A stretch of DNA of 64,000 nucleotides from CAZHZT01 sp964537285 (GCA_964537285.1 CAZHZT010000002.1:1-64000); one strand, 5' to 3'. Shown: positions 27,002-36,398, counted from the stretch's first letter. Program-made: numbers and translations. The notes: generated from the letters alone by a model not told the origin.

Positions 27002-29866
27002 ATGACACGCAATAATAAACCTACCTTAATAGAGCGCATCGCTGAGTCCTTGCGTATTATTCCAAAGCTATCCGAAAATCGGGAGCCAACTGATTTGGAC
27101 CGCCTAACTGAGCCTGGCGACCTGACTAAATTCCCGCCCCCCGAAAAATGGGATGACTGGGTGGAGTACGAAGCCAAAGCCTGGCCGAGAAAAGAAAAAA
27201 AGCATTACAGTATTGTTCCGACTACCTGTTTTAACTGTGAATCTGCTTGTGGTTTAACCGCTTATATCGATAAAGAAACCAACGAAATTCGTAAGTTCGA
27301 AGGCAATCCTTACCATCCAGGCAGCCGGGGTAGAAACTGTGCCAAGGGGCCTGCAACTATTAATCAAATTACGGATCCGGATCGCATCCTCTACCCATTG
27401 AAACGAGTTGGTGAACGTGGAGAAGGCAAATGGGAGCGTGTAAGCTGGGATGAAGTGCTCGATGATATCGCTGGTCGCATAAGAAAAGCCCTTCAGGAAG
27501 GAAGAAACAATGAAGTAGCTTATCACGTTGGCCGCCCCGGGCATGAGGGATATGCTAACCGTGTCCTGCAGGGGTGGGGAGTAGATGGCCATAATAGCCA
27601 TACTAATATCTGCTCTTCTGGAGCTCGTTTTGGTTATAATATCTGGTACGGATACGACCGTCCGTCTCCGGATCATGCTAATGCAAAATTCATTTTGCTG
27701 ATCAGCGCTCACCTGGAGAGTGGTCACTACTTTAATCCGCATGCTCAACGGATTATTGAGGGTAAAATGAAAGGAGCCAAACTGGCGACAATGGACCCGC
27801 GTTTGTCCAATACTGCCAGTATGTCAGACTATTGGATGCCGACCTACCCTGGTTCGGAGGCCGCTGTAATGTTGGCTATGGCTAAGGTAATTCTGGATGA
27901 AGGACTTTACAACAGGCCATTCATGGAAAATTGGGTGAATTGGGAAGAGTATCTTGAAAAATGTCATCCGGAAGCTGAAGTTTCCTTCGAAAATTTTATT
28001 GAAAAGATAAGGGAAGAGTACAAGGAGTATACGCCAGAATTTGCGGAAAAAGAAAGTGGTGTAAAAGCTGAAATGATCGTTGATGTAGCCCGCCAAATTG
28101 GAGAAGCAGGTGAACGCTTTGCTACCCACAACTGGCGTAGTGCTGCCAGTGGTAACCTGGGGGGGTGGTGTGTTTCACGATGCTTACACTTTTTAAATGT
28201 ATTGACCGGAAGCGTAGGGGCTAAAGGAGGTACTTCACCTAACAGTTGGAATAAATTCAATCCTAAGTTCTTTGATGTTCCTCCGGCTCAAAAATTCTGG
28301 AATGAGTTGCATTTCCCGAATGAATATCCATTGGCCTTTTTCGAAATGAGCTTCCTCTTGCCGCATTTCCTCAAAGAAGGCCGCGGAAAAATGGATGTTT
28401 ATTTCACTCGTGTTTTCAATCCAGTCTGGACCTATCCCGATGGTTTCTCCTGGATGGAAGCGCTTTCAGACGAAAATATGGTTGGCCTTCATATTGCGCT
28501 GACCCCTACATGGAATGAAACGGCCTTCTTCGCGGACTATGTCCTTCCTATGGGCCACTCTGCCGAAAGACACGATCTTAATAGTTATGCTACACACTCG
28601 GGTACCTGGGTTGCTTTCCGTCAACCTGTACTGCGCGAAGCTGCTCGAAAAGCAGGTAAGGATGTGACGTTTACCTACGAAGTGAACCCCGGTGAAGTAT
28701 GGGAGGAAGATGAATTCTGGATTGAACTTTCCTGGCGCATTGATCCGGACGGAAGCCTTGGCGTGCGCAAACACTTCCTTTCTCCTTATCGCGAGGGCGA
28801 AAAAATCAATATCGACGAGTATTATCAGTTTATTTTTGAAAATACCAAAGGATTGCCGGAAGCCGCTAAAAAAGAAGGACTTACCGAATTGCAGTACATG
28901 CGCAAATACGGAGCTTTTGAAGTGGAAAAACACGGTTACAAAAAACACGAAAACCACTTGAGTGAAGAGCAGTTAAAAGGAAGTACCGTAGATCCTAAAA
29001 CAAAGGTCATTTCCAAAGGTGGTAAACAGATCGGCGTCATGGTAAATGATATTCCTATGACCGGCTTTCCTACGCCAAGTCGGAAAAACGAGTTCTACTC
29101 GCAGACTATGGTGGATTGGAAATGGCCCGAATATGCTACGCCGACTTACATTAAAAGCCATATCCATCCGGAAAATTTGAAGAAAGAAGAAAATGAGTAT
29201 TGTCTGGTCCCTACTTTTCGTTTGCCTACCTTGATCCACTCGCGTTCTGGTAATGCTAAGTGGCTCACAGAAATCTCTAACCGGAATCCTATCTGGATGC
29301 ACAATTCCGATGCGAAAGCCTTTGGCTTAAAGACAGGTGACCTTGTTCGAATTACTACGGATATTGGATACTTTGTGGATAAAGTTTGGGCCACCGAAGC
29401 GATGAAGCCTGGCGTCATTGCCTGCTCACACCACCTTGGTCGCTGGCGTCGCCCTCAGGATAAGGGAAATCGCTGGGCTACTAATACGGTTTCGATCCAA
29501 AATGATGGAAAAGGCGGCTGGAAAATGAGTACAGTTTCCGGCATTCGTCCTTTTAAAAGTGATGATCCGGATAGCTCCCGTGTTTTCTGGAGTGATGGTG
29601 GGGTCCACCAGAATATTACCCATGCTGTACACCCCGATCCAATTAGTGGTATGCACTGCTGGCATCAAAGGGTACGCATTGAAAAAGCACGCCCCGAGGA
29701 TAAGTATGGGGATATTTTCGTAGATACAAACAAGTCATTTGAAGTGTATAAAGAATGGCTGGCAATGACACGCCCCGCTCCCGGGCCAGATGGTTTGCGC
29801 AGACCTCTGTGGTTTAAGCGGCCATTGAAACCAGTGAAGGAGTTGTATTATTTGGACAAGGAGTAG
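27002..29866 (+). CDS. Molybdopterin oxidoreductase catalytic subunit (SoeA-like sulfite dehydrogenase)
   Basis: A 954-residue DMSO-reductase-family enzyme. The [4Fe-4S] site is C76-X2-C79-X3-C83 with C113 (TTCFNCESACG, RNCAKGP). A likely molybdenum ligand is C204 in TNICSSGARFGYN. The C-terminal molydopterin dinucleotide-binding domain lies beyond about 730. There is no twin-arginine signal, which separates it from periplasmic PsrA/PhsA/TtrA and fits cytoplasmic SoeA, which oxidises sulfite to sulfate. Together with the fused FeS/anchor subunit it would feed electrons to the quinone pool. Family is certain; the sulfite substrate is inference from gene context. Confidence 0.82.
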   Translation: MTRNNKPTLIERIAESLRIIPKLSENREPTDLDRLTEPGDLTKFPPPEKWDDWVEYEAKAWPRKEKKHYSIVPTTCFNCESACGLTAYIDKETNEIRKFEGNPYHPGSRGRNCAKGPATINQITDPDRILYPLKRVGERGEGKWERVSWDEVLDDIAGRIRKALQEGRNNEVAYHVGRPGHEGYANRVLQGWGVDGHNSHTNICSSGARFGYNIWYGYDRPSPDHANAKFILLISAHLESGHYFNPHAQRIIEGKMKGAKLATMDPRLSNTASMSDYWMPTYPGSEAAVMLAMAKVILDEGLYNRPFMENWVNWEEYLEKCHPEAEVSFENFIEKIREEYKEYTPEFAEKESGVKAEMIVDVARQIGEAGERFATHNWRSAASGNLGGWCVSRCLHFLNVLTGSVGAKGGTSPNSWNKFNPKFFDVPPAQKFWNELHFPNEYPLAFFEMSFLLPHFLKEGRGKMDVYFTRVFNPVWTYPDGFSWMEALSDENMVGLHIALTPTWNETAFFADYVLPMGHSAERHDLNSYATHSGTWVAFRQPVLREAARKAGKDVTFTYEVNPGEVWEEDEFWIELSWRIDPDGSLGVRKHFLSPYREGEKINIDEYYQFIFENTKGLPEAAKKEGLTELQYMRKYGAFEVEKHGYKKHENHLSEEQLKGSTVDPKTKVISKGGKQIGVMVNDIPMTGFPTPSRKNEFYSQTMVDWKWPEYATPTYIKSHIHPENLKKEENEYCLVPTFRLPTLIHSRSGNAKWLTEISNRNPIWMHNSDAKAFGLKTGDLVRITTDIGYFVDKVWATEAMKPGVIACSHHLGRWRRPQDKGNRWATNTVSIQNDGKGGWKMSTVSGIRPFKSDDPDSSRVFWSDGGVHQNITHAVHPDPISGMHCWHQRVRIEKARPEDKYGDIFVDTNKSFEVYKEWLAMTRPAPGPDGLRRPLWFKRPLKPVKELYYLDKE

Positions 29867-29876
29867 GAGTGTAAGA

Positions 29877-30142
29877 TGAATCATCCCTTAACTTTAAGGA
29901 ACTTCATGTTGTCTCAATAGTTAATGATAGGTGCTGTAAATCAGTGTTTTAGGACCGGCCTTATTCAATTTAGCTTTTTGTCCCGAATCAAGTTCGGGAC
30001 AAAAAGCGTTAAGAATTGAATACAGCCTTGATTTTTTGCTACTTTTTTATCAAGAAAAAAGTAGATAAAAGACTAATTAACAGTTAAATGTAAAGGTTTT
30101 TACGAACATGAGTCATCCCGAATTTTCGGGATGACTCATGTT
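29877..30142 (+). repeat. Family E dispersed element with terminal family A hairpin
   Basis: A 266-base non-coding element. It contains a hairpin with stem GCTTTTTGTCCCGAA (29973-30007), a second stem CTACTTTTTT/AAAAAAGTAG (30039-30064), and ends in a perfect family A hairpin (30105-30142). It matches 38318-38655 throughout, apart from a missing interior stretch of about 64 bases. It fills the gap between convergent soeA-like and IorB-like genes; the final hairpin is 6 bases from the IorB-like stop codon. Confidence 0.85.
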
Positions 30143-30148
30143 TTTTAT

Positions 30149-32281
30149 TTACAGCTCCTTCACAAAAGGCTGCCTGTAAAGCCGCTTCCCCGTAGCTGCT
30201 TTAATCGCATTAGCTACAGCTCCACCTGCCGGCGGAAGCCCAGGCTCCCCGAGGCCTGTCGGCCGTTCGGTACTGGGAACAAAATGCACCTCCACCTGAG
30301 GCGTTTCCTGCATGCGAATGAGGCGGTATACCCCAAAATTATCCCCTTGTGGCTTGCCTTTGACGAAACTGAGATCGCCATACATGGCATGACCAATGCC
30401 ATCGAGTACGCCCCCCTGGATCTGGTTAATGCCTCCGGTCGGATTGATGAGAATACCGCAATCTACTGCTACAATAACTTTGGTGACGACAGGCTTACTA
30501 TCTTTCATCACTACCTCAGCTATTTCGGCTACATGGGTATTATGACTATAGTAAGCTGAAAATCCTTGATGAGTACCTTTAGCAGGGTTGCCCCAATTTC
30601 CTTTTTCTACCACCAGCTTAATTGTGTCAATCATGCGCTGGGGACTGTATTCGATCTTATCGTCGAGGTGTTCCTTGGCATTTTCCAATAAACGCAAGCG
30701 CAGCTCCACCGGGTCTATGTTGAGTTCTTCGGAGAGCTCATCGAAGAATGTTTGCTCGGCAAAGCCCAGGAAGTTCGTATAAGGTGCGCGCCAGGCTCCG
30801 GTAGTGATATCGCTTTGGTAATTGGCACTGCTCACTCGCAGGTTTTGAATGGCTGCTGCCGGAAAAAAGTTAGGGATCAAGCCATACATATTGCTGTTGA
30901 TACTGGCTTCTTTAAGGTGATACCCTGTGATCTTTCCGTCTTTTATGCTCGCCGCGAGTCTGTATTTTATAGCAGGCCGGTAAATTCCGGCAGCCATATC
31001 ATCTTCTCTGGTATAGAGCACCTGAACCGGAAGGCCTGTTTTATCTGATACTTCTGCCGCTTCAAGGGCGAAATCGCCATATAAGCGGCGGCCAAAACCA
31101 CCCCCCTGGCGGGTCATTTGGATCCGGATTTCAGCAACATCGCGACTGAGCAGTTCGGCAATACGCCCGGCGGTTCTTTCCGGCGTTTGAATTGGGCCTG
31201 CCATATCGACTTGTTTCTCAGTAACATGAGCGAAGAAGTTCATGGGCTCCATGCAGTTATGTGGCAGAAAGGGAGAATGATAGGTGCGTTCAATGACTTT
31301 GTCGGCCTCAGCAAAGGCTTTCTCAACATCGCCATCATCACGGCGAATATCCATTTCATTGCCATCGAGCAAGTCCGTTAAGATCTTTTCGTGATCGCTG
31401 CTGCTTTCCAGTTCTTTGTTGCTGCTCCACTCCGCTTGTAGCGCTTTTTTACCTTTAAAGGCAGCCCAGGTATTCTTGGCGATTACCGCTATTTTGTCAC
31501 CAAACTGAACTACATCACTCACGCCATTCACTGCTCTGGCTGCAGTATCGTCAAAGCTTTTTAATGTTTGCCCGAATGCTGGAGGCCTTAAAACGGCGGC
31601 ATAAGCCATTCCTTCGCGTTTATAATCAAAACCAAAAAGCGGCTGGCCAGTGATGATCTTATCTATATCTACGTTGAGCCTGCTCGTACCAATGATATGG
31701 TAGTCCTTAGGATCTTTTAGTTTCACATTGTCGGGTATAGGCAATGCTGCTGCTTCGTTTACCACTTCCCCATAGAAAAGTTGTTCACCTTTTGCATTCG
31801 TAATCACGCCTTTACTTGCCTTACAGGTACCGGGGGATACCTGCCACTTTGATGCTGCAGCATTAATCAGCATTTGCCTGGCTGTTGCGCCGGTTTCTCT
31901 GAGAGCATCCCATCCATAACGGATGCTTTGGCTGCCGCCGGCTACCTGGCGATCGAAATCTTTGGTGTTTAGCTCGCCCTGTTCTACCAATACTTTATCC
32001 CAATCCACGTCCAGTTCTTCGGCAATGATCATGGGCATAGCTGTTTTTACACCCTGACCGATTTCCGGGTTGGGCGAGATAATGGTTACAAAGCCATTTT
32101 CAGCAATTTTAATGAAGGCGTTGAAGTCCTTGAAATTCAGTTTTGAAATATCAATCGGGGCTTCTGCGGTTGGATTACAGGCGTTAAATAAATTAAAACC
32201 AATTAGAAGTCCTCCTGTGGTTAAAGTGCTTGCACGCAGGAAGTGACGTCTGCTTATTGTACTGGGTTTGATTGATTGCAT
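30149..32281 (-). CDS. Molybdopterin-binding aldehyde oxidase/isoquinoline 1-oxidoreductase large subunit (IorB-like), Tat-exported
   Basis: A 710-residue xanthine-dehydrogenase-family large subunit. A twin-arginine signal SRRHFLRAS lies at residues 10-18, so the folded cofactor-bearing enzyme is exported to the periplasm. MoCo-binding segments include QGGGFGRRLYGDF, GAWRAPYTNFLGFAEQTF and the C-terminal GLGEPGLPPAGGAVANAI with its glutamate. The start at 32281 is chosen because upstream codons fall inside a family B hairpin. Small subunit and large subunit form one operon with that hairpin between them. Substrate is unknown; N-heterocycles or aldehydes are possible. Confidence 0.88.
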   Translation of the reverse strand: MQSIKPSTISRRHFLRASTLTTGGLLIGFNLFNACNPTAEAPIDISKLNFKDFNAFIKIAENGFVTIISPNPEIGQGVKTAMPMIIAEELDVDWDKVLVEQGELNTKDFDRQVAGGSQSIRYGWDALRETGATARQMLINAAASKWQVSPGTCKASKGVITNAKGEQLFYGEVVNEAAALPIPDNVKLKDPKDYHIIGTSRLNVDIDKIITGQPLFGFDYKREGMAYAAVLRPPAFGQTLKSFDDTAARAVNGVSDVVQFGDKIAVIAKNTWAAFKGKKALQAEWSSNKELESSSDHEKILTDLLDGNEMDIRRDDGDVEKAFAEADKVIERTYHSPFLPHNCMEPMNFFAHVTEKQVDMAGPIQTPERTAGRIAELLSRDVAEIRIQMTRQGGGFGRRLYGDFALEAAEVSDKTGLPVQVLYTREDDMAAGIYRPAIKYRLAASIKDGKITGYHLKEASINSNMYGLIPNFFPAAAIQNLRVSSANYQSDITTGAWRAPYTNFLGFAEQTFFDELSEELNIDPVELRLRLLENAKEHLDDKIEYSPQRMIDTIKLVVEKGNWGNPAKGTHQGFSAYYSHNTHVAEIAEVVMKDSKPVVTKVIVAVDCGILINPTGGINQIQGGVLDGIGHAMYGDLSFVKGKPQGDNFGVYRLIRMQETPQVEVHFVPSTERPTGLGEPGLPPAGGAVANAIKAATGKRLYRQPFVKEL

Positions 32282-32296
32282 AGTGATTATTTTTAG

Positions 32297-32403
32297 TTCT
32301 TTGACATAAATTGTGGAAAATGGAACTTCAAAATGATAAGCCTTGAATGCCCTTGTGGCTGAAAGGCTTATCATTTTGAAGTTCCACACAATTTGTCAGA
32401 GAA
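32297..32403. repeat. Family B hairpin inside the Ior operon
   Basis: 107 bases with TTCTTTGACA termini and an inner stem GAACTTCAAAATGATAAGCC pairing with its complement around a loop of about 20 bases. It lies between the small-subunit and large-subunit genes, which are co-directional, so it must be transcribed within their mRNA. Confidence 0.85.
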
Positions 32404-32405
32404 CG

Positions 32406-32861
32406 TTATTTTTTAGCAGCTAAGGCTACAGCTTCTTCAATGCGGTTGTAAGCGGCGCACCGGCAAAGGTTCCCGTGCATAGCAGCTCTGATTTCTTCGT
32501 GGGTCGGCTCAGGGTTCTGTTTCAAAAAAGCTGCTGCGGTCATGATTTGACCGGCCTGGCAGTAGCCACACTGAGGCACATCTACTTCTTTCCAGGCTTG
32601 TTGAACCGGATGATCTCCATTTTCAGATAATCCTTCGATAGTGGTAATTTCTCCACTGGCTGCCATTGCTACATTGACGACACAGCTTCGCATCGCCTGT
32701 CCATTTATGTGCACGGTACAAGTTCCGCAAAGGGCGATGCCACAGCTGTATTTAGTGCCTAAAAGGTGGAGTTCGTCGCGCAATACCCACAGTAAAGGAG
32801 TATCTGCATCAACATCTACCGTTTTTGTTTCGCCATTTACTTTTAGTGAAAATTGAGCCAT
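32406..32861 (-). CDS. (2Fe-2S)-binding small subunit of molybdenum hydroxylase (IorA-like)
   Basis: A 151-residue two-cluster subunit. The plant-ferredoxin-type site uses C40, C45, C48 and C60 (YSCGIALCGTC). The second site uses C97, C100, C132 and C134 (CGYC, CRC). It has no export signal of its own and would be carried out with the Tat-signalled large subunit, as usual in this family. It passes electrons from the molybdenum site, probably to a membrane cytochrome. Confidence 0.93.
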   Translation of the reverse strand: MAQFSLKVNGETKTVDVDADTPLLWVLRDELHLLGTKYSCGIALCGTCTVHINGQAMRSCVVNVAMAASGEITTIEGLSENGDHPVQQAWKEVDVPQCGYCQAGQIMTAAAFLKQNPEPTHEEIRAAMHGNLCRCAAYNRIEEAVALAAKK

Positions 32862-32926
32862 AGTGATATTTTTTGAAAGATAGGAGGCAATTTGAAAATC
32901 GCAAAGGTTTTTAAGTAGCAGTCAGG

Positions 32927-32961
32927 CAAATATATAAAAAAAATATTCTAAAAACTGCAAA
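32927..32961 (-). promoter_or_regulatory. Candidate promoter of the Ior operon
   Basis: On the minus strand, TTTG at 32961-32958, a 23-base spacer and an exact -7 box TATATTTG at 32934-32927. The start codon of the small subunit lies 66 bases downstream. Confidence 0.5.
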
Positions 32962-33050
32962 GAGCTGATATCCAAAAATTAATATTTACAGCTATTGTCT
33001 TACTCCGAATCTTTGCCTATTATTATCCATGAAAAGTAAAATATATTCAC

Positions 33051-34343
33051 ATGAAAACTCATCGTCGATCCTTTCTCCGTCGTTTGGCGCAGGCTACTGC
33101 CGCAATGACATTAACCCCGCTGGCTATTTCCGCAGATCCATTATTACATACAGCCCTTAAGCGCACGGCTCACCTAAGTCCGCAAGAGTGTGCAATGGAC
33201 GAGGACTTCTGGTACCTTATCCGACAAGCCTACACGGTGTCGCCAAATATTATTAATTTAAATAATGGAGGAGTAAGTCCTCAACCTAAAGTGGTTCAGG
33301 AAGCGGTTGAGCACTACAATCGCCTTAGCAATGAAACTCCTTCTTATTACATGTGGAGAATCTTGGATCAGGGTAAAGAACCTCTTCGGCAAAGACTGGC
33401 GCTTCTGGCTGGATGCGAAGCCGGAGAACTGGCCATTAACCGTAATGCTTCAGAAGCTCTGGAAACTGTTATTTTCGGGCTTCGACTCAAAGCAGGCGAC
33501 GAGGTGGTACTTTCCAAACAGGATTACCCCAATATGATCAATGCCTGGAAACAACGAGAACATCGGGATGGCATCGTTTTGAAATGGGTTTCAATGGATT
33601 TTCCTTTTGAGGATGATAACTATGCTGTGGAAACTTATGCAAATGCCTTTACAAATAAGACCAAAGTTGTCCATATTACACATATGATTAATTGGAACGG
33701 TCAGTTGCTCCCTGCTGCTCGAATTGCTGAAGAAGCTAAAAAAAGGAATATAGAGGTTTTAGTGGATGGAGCTCACTCTTTTGCGCATATTGATTATAAA
33801 ATCCCAGACTTAAAATGTGATTACTTTGGCACCAGCCTGCACAAATGGCTTTGCGCACCTTTTGGGAGCGGTCTGCTATATGTGAAGAAGGATAAGATTC
33901 GCAACTTGTATCCACTTTTTGGTGCCGGTGATCCTGAAAGTGAAGATATTTCCAAGTTTGAGCATCTGGGAACGCGCTCTTTTGCCATTGAACAAGCTAT
34001 TGGGCATGCCATCAATTTTCATGAAATGATCGGAGGAAAACGCAAGCAAGAACGTTTGTTTTTTTTAAAAAAATACTGGACGGAAAAAGTGAAAAACTTA
34101 CCGGGGATATATTTTCAAGGCTCTCGTTCTCCTGATCGCAGCGGAGCTATTTGCCTGGTTGGGTTTCAAGATAAAGAACATTCAGCAATCAATCAATTCC
34201 TCTTTAAAGAGTTTAAAATCCATGCTGTTGGTATTAAGTGGGAGGATTTTAAGGGGGTTAGGATAACGCCCAATGTATATACTTTAACTAGCAAACTGGA
34301 TCGACTGGTAGATGCATTCCGCCAATTTGTTAAAGAAGGATGA
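33051..34343 (+). CDS. Class V aminotransferase/cysteine desulfurase-fold PLP enzyme with Tat-like signal
   Basis: A 430-residue fold-type I PLP enzyme resembling isopenicillin N epimerase-like proteins. The PLP lysine is in TSLHKWLCAPFGSG near residue 265, and VLVDGAHSFAHID gives the cofactor-ring aspartate. The N-terminus MKTHRRSFLRRLAQA followed by a hydrophobic, alanine-rich stretch looks like a twin-arginine signal, so the folded enzyme may work in the periplasm. It is divergent from the Ior operon, which also exports a cofactor enzyme by Tat. The reaction is unknown. Confidence 0.82.
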   Translation: MKTHRRSFLRRLAQATAAMTLTPLAISADPLLHTALKRTAHLSPQECAMDEDFWYLIRQAYTVSPNIINLNNGGVSPQPKVVQEAVEHYNRLSNETPSYYMWRILDQGKEPLRQRLALLAGCEAGELAINRNASEALETVIFGLRLKAGDEVVLSKQDYPNMINAWKQREHRDGIVLKWVSMDFPFEDDNYAVETYANAFTNKTKVVHITHMINWNGQLLPAARIAEEAKKRNIEVLVDGAHSFAHIDYKIPDLKCDYFGTSLHKWLCAPFGSGLLYVKKDKIRNLYPLFGAGDPESEDISKFEHLGTRSFAIEQAIGHAINFHEMIGGKRKQERLFFLKKYWTEKVKNLPGIYFQGSRSPDRSGAICLVGFQDKEHSAINQFLFKEFKIHAVGIKWEDFKGVRITPNVYTLTSKLDRLVDAFRQFVKEG

Positions 34344-34615
34344 AAAAAGTTTGGTGTAATTCTGAACTTTTTCTAACTTTCCAGACTTGATCCCTGTTGT
34401 ATGCTTTGTATTTTTGGATCAGGATGATTTCATTCTGATCCGTATTTCTCAACGGTGGGTTCAAGTTTTTATAAAAGAAGGAGAAATTTTAATGGAATAA
34501 TTTCTTTTTTTCTCTGGCGTTCAATGGGAACGACGATCCAACAAGCAGTAAATTCGGCTGGGCTCGCTCCAAAAGGTTTACATTAATAGAAATTTTTTAT
34601 ATCTTACTTAGTGTA

Positions 34616-35197
34616 ATGGCAGAAAAAAATGAACTAGAAAAGTATTATGATAAGGTTTTTGAGGAAGAACTCTTTCCTCATGCAGATTCATTATATACTT
34701 TTGCATACCACTTGACGTACAACGACGATGATGCGAATGACCTCGTTCAGGAAACTTATTTGAAAGCTTATCGGTTTATACAAAAGTATGATCAGGGAAC
34801 GAATGCGAAGGCTTGGTTGTTTAAGATACTAAAGAATGCTTTCATCAACGAGTATAGAAAGAAAAGCAAGAAACCAACAACCGTTGATTACGAGGAGATT
34901 GCAAGCTTTCACGATGAGGAAGATACGAATTACTCGAGTTATCTTGACCTGAGAGAGGAAATTTTTCAACATATGATGGGGGATGAAGTTACAAATTCAA
35001 TCAACTCGCTTCCCGTCGATTTCAGAACGGTAATTTTACTTTGTGACGTTGAGGGCTTTAAGTATGAAGAGATCGCAAAAATAGTAGATATCCCAATAGG
35101 AACCGTTCGTTCACGATTGCACAGAGCAAGGCAAATGCTCAAAGAAAAACTTGCAAACTATGCCAAGTCGCTTGGCTACGAAGATAAAAAAAACTAA
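34616..35197 (+). CDS. ECF-type RNA polymerase sigma factor
   Basis: A 193-residue sigma-70 family protein with region 2 (DDANDLVQETYLKAYRFIQKYD, residues 41-62 approx.) and region 4 (VILLCDVEGFKYEEIAKIVDIPIGTVRSRLHRAR). It has no regions 1 and 3, so it is an ECF sigma. A small protein 276 bases downstream could be its anti-sigma partner. The 272-base gap before it and the 276-base gap after it show no clear element, except a 9-bp inverted pair ACAAAGTGA/TCACTTTGT at 35346-35393. Confidence 0.92.
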   Translation: MAEKNELEKYYDKVFEEELFPHADSLYTFAYHLTYNDDDANDLVQETYLKAYRFIQKYDQGTNAKAWLFKILKNAFINEYRKKSKKPTTVDYEEIASFHDEEDTNYSSYLDLREEIFQHMMGDEVTNSINSLPVDFRTVILLCDVEGFKYEEIAKIVDIPIGTVRSRLHRARQMLKEKLANYAKSLGYEDKKN

Positions 35198-35473
35198 ATT
35201 TTAAGAATAAATGGGTGGGCAACTTTAAGTTTAGCTTATTATTGGCAAACTATTTATTCCCCGGATGACCTTTTACAAAAGAGAAGCCGGTTTCTTAAGA
35301 TTATTTTACTAAACTAATATCTGGCATTGCCACAAGATTTCGAATACAAAGTGAATCTACATACTAAAAATAGTGTTGCTCCAATCACTTTGTGTCAATG
35401 AAACGCGTCATTGGTTTACCAAATAGTTCGTTTCGTTTATCTACAGGCCGTCAGATAGCAAAATCCTTAAACA

Positions 35474-35725
35474 ATGGGTAACAGTCAAAACAACAGCTAC
35501 CAGGAACTCGTCAGAAAAGTCACCATGTACTTGGATAATGAGCTCAATAGTGAAGCCGAAAGAGACCTACTCAAAGAAATTCAACAAAATCCCGCGTACT
35601 TCGAGTTATTAAAACAAGAAAAATCTTTTAAAGAGTTTATTAAGTCCAGAGTCTATCGCCGCAAAGTTTCTCCTGCCCTCATCCAATCCATAAAAGAAAA
35701 AATACGCGTCGCTCCTCCTTTATAA
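35474..35725 (+). CDS. Small anti-sigma-factor-like protein
   Basis: 83 residues, soluble, with no membrane segment. The stretch KVTMYLDNELNSEAERDLLKEIQQNPAYFELL resembles the N-terminal helical part of Bacteroidota anti-sigma factors that follow ECF sigma genes. The zinc-binding HxxxCxxC of ZAS proteins is absent; there is no cysteine at all. Its position after the ECF gene supports partnership, but the call rests on context and helix pattern. Confidence 0.6.
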   Translation: MGNSQNNSYQELVRKVTMYLDNELNSEAERDLLKEIQQNPAYFELLKQEKSFKEFIKSRVYRRKVSPALIQSIKEKIRVAPPL

Positions 35726-35811
35726 TCGCGTAATAATTTCAATTAAAAAGGCTGATATTAACAAAAAGAGACCTAATTCCTATCTTCTCTTTTAATTACA
35801 ATTAATTTTAG

Positions 35812-36104
35812 TTCTTTGACATAAGTAGTTCACGGAAATAGACTATATAAATAACCTTTGCCCGCTGTAGAAGCATTTTTCGTTTGGAGATCGACACTTT
35901 TTTGGGATTTTTCGAAGAAAAATCCCAAAAAAGTGTCGATCTCCAACTCAAAAACCTTCCTGCCAAGGGCATCGATAGTTTATACAGTTTAATTCCGTGA
36001 ACTACTTAAATTGTGAAAAAATGGAACTTCAAAATGATAATCCTTTCAGCCACAAGAGCATTCAAGGCTTATCATTTTGAAGTTCCACACAATTTGTCAA
36101 AGAA
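35812..36104. repeat. Family B hairpin interrupted by a nested palindrome
   Basis: The two ends match the 107-bp copy at 32297. Near its left end it is interrupted at TA by a 183-bp palindromic insert. Its inner loop runs opposite to that of the 32297 and 44685 copies relative to the outer ends. Part of the 673-base gap before grpE. Confidence 0.85.
35824..36006. mobile_element. 183-bp MITE-like palindromic insertion with TA duplication
   Basis: Terminal inverted repeats AGTAGTTCACGG and CCGTGAACTACT, flanked by TA on both sides (35822-35823, 36007-36008). The centre is a perfect stem TTGGAGATCGACAC onward. Removing the insert and one TA restores an uninterrupted family B element. No coding sequence. 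A TA duplication is typical of IS630/Tc1-type mobilisation. Confidence 0.8.
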
Positions 36105-36149
36105 CGTTAATTTCTTTACCCCAACTATCCAATAAGATTACCTAAGGAG

Positions 36150-36222
36150 ATTGTCTAACAGCAGTACGTAGCTCTTGGCTAGTGAAATCTATGTGCCAAG
36201 AGCTACGTACTATTATTAGATA
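36150..36222. repeat. Hairpin in the grpE upstream gap
   Basis: Perfect 17-base arms AGTACGTAGCTCTTGGC (36163-36179) and complement (36195-36211), with weaker pairing outside. No copy was noticed elsewhere in the window. Confidence 0.7.
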
Positions 36223-36223
36223 A

Positions 36224-36350
36224 TGCCAATTGCGATCCGTTAAATGAGGCTAAATCATCGGTAATTTGTTTCAAAACGTCGCCTATCGGCTGCGTTTTTC
36301 ACAAATTCCTCCTTATTTACCCTCATTCAGCGCAAATTGGAGTAGGTAAT
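36224..36350. repeat. Long imperfect hairpin upstream of grpE
   Basis: The left part (CCAATTGCGATCCGTTAAATG onward) pairs imperfectly over about 60 bases with the right part ending ATTCAGCGCAAATTGG. It ends about 50 bases before grpE and could sit in its leader. Role unknown. Confidence 0.5.
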
Positions 36351-36398
36351 CTCCTTCAATACTCTTCTTTTTACTGACAATTTGTCCTGTATTAATCT

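Noticed and set aside
30131..30559. 142-residue plus-strand frame opposite the IorB-like gene
   Set aside because: It is a shadow of the well-supported minus-strand gene.
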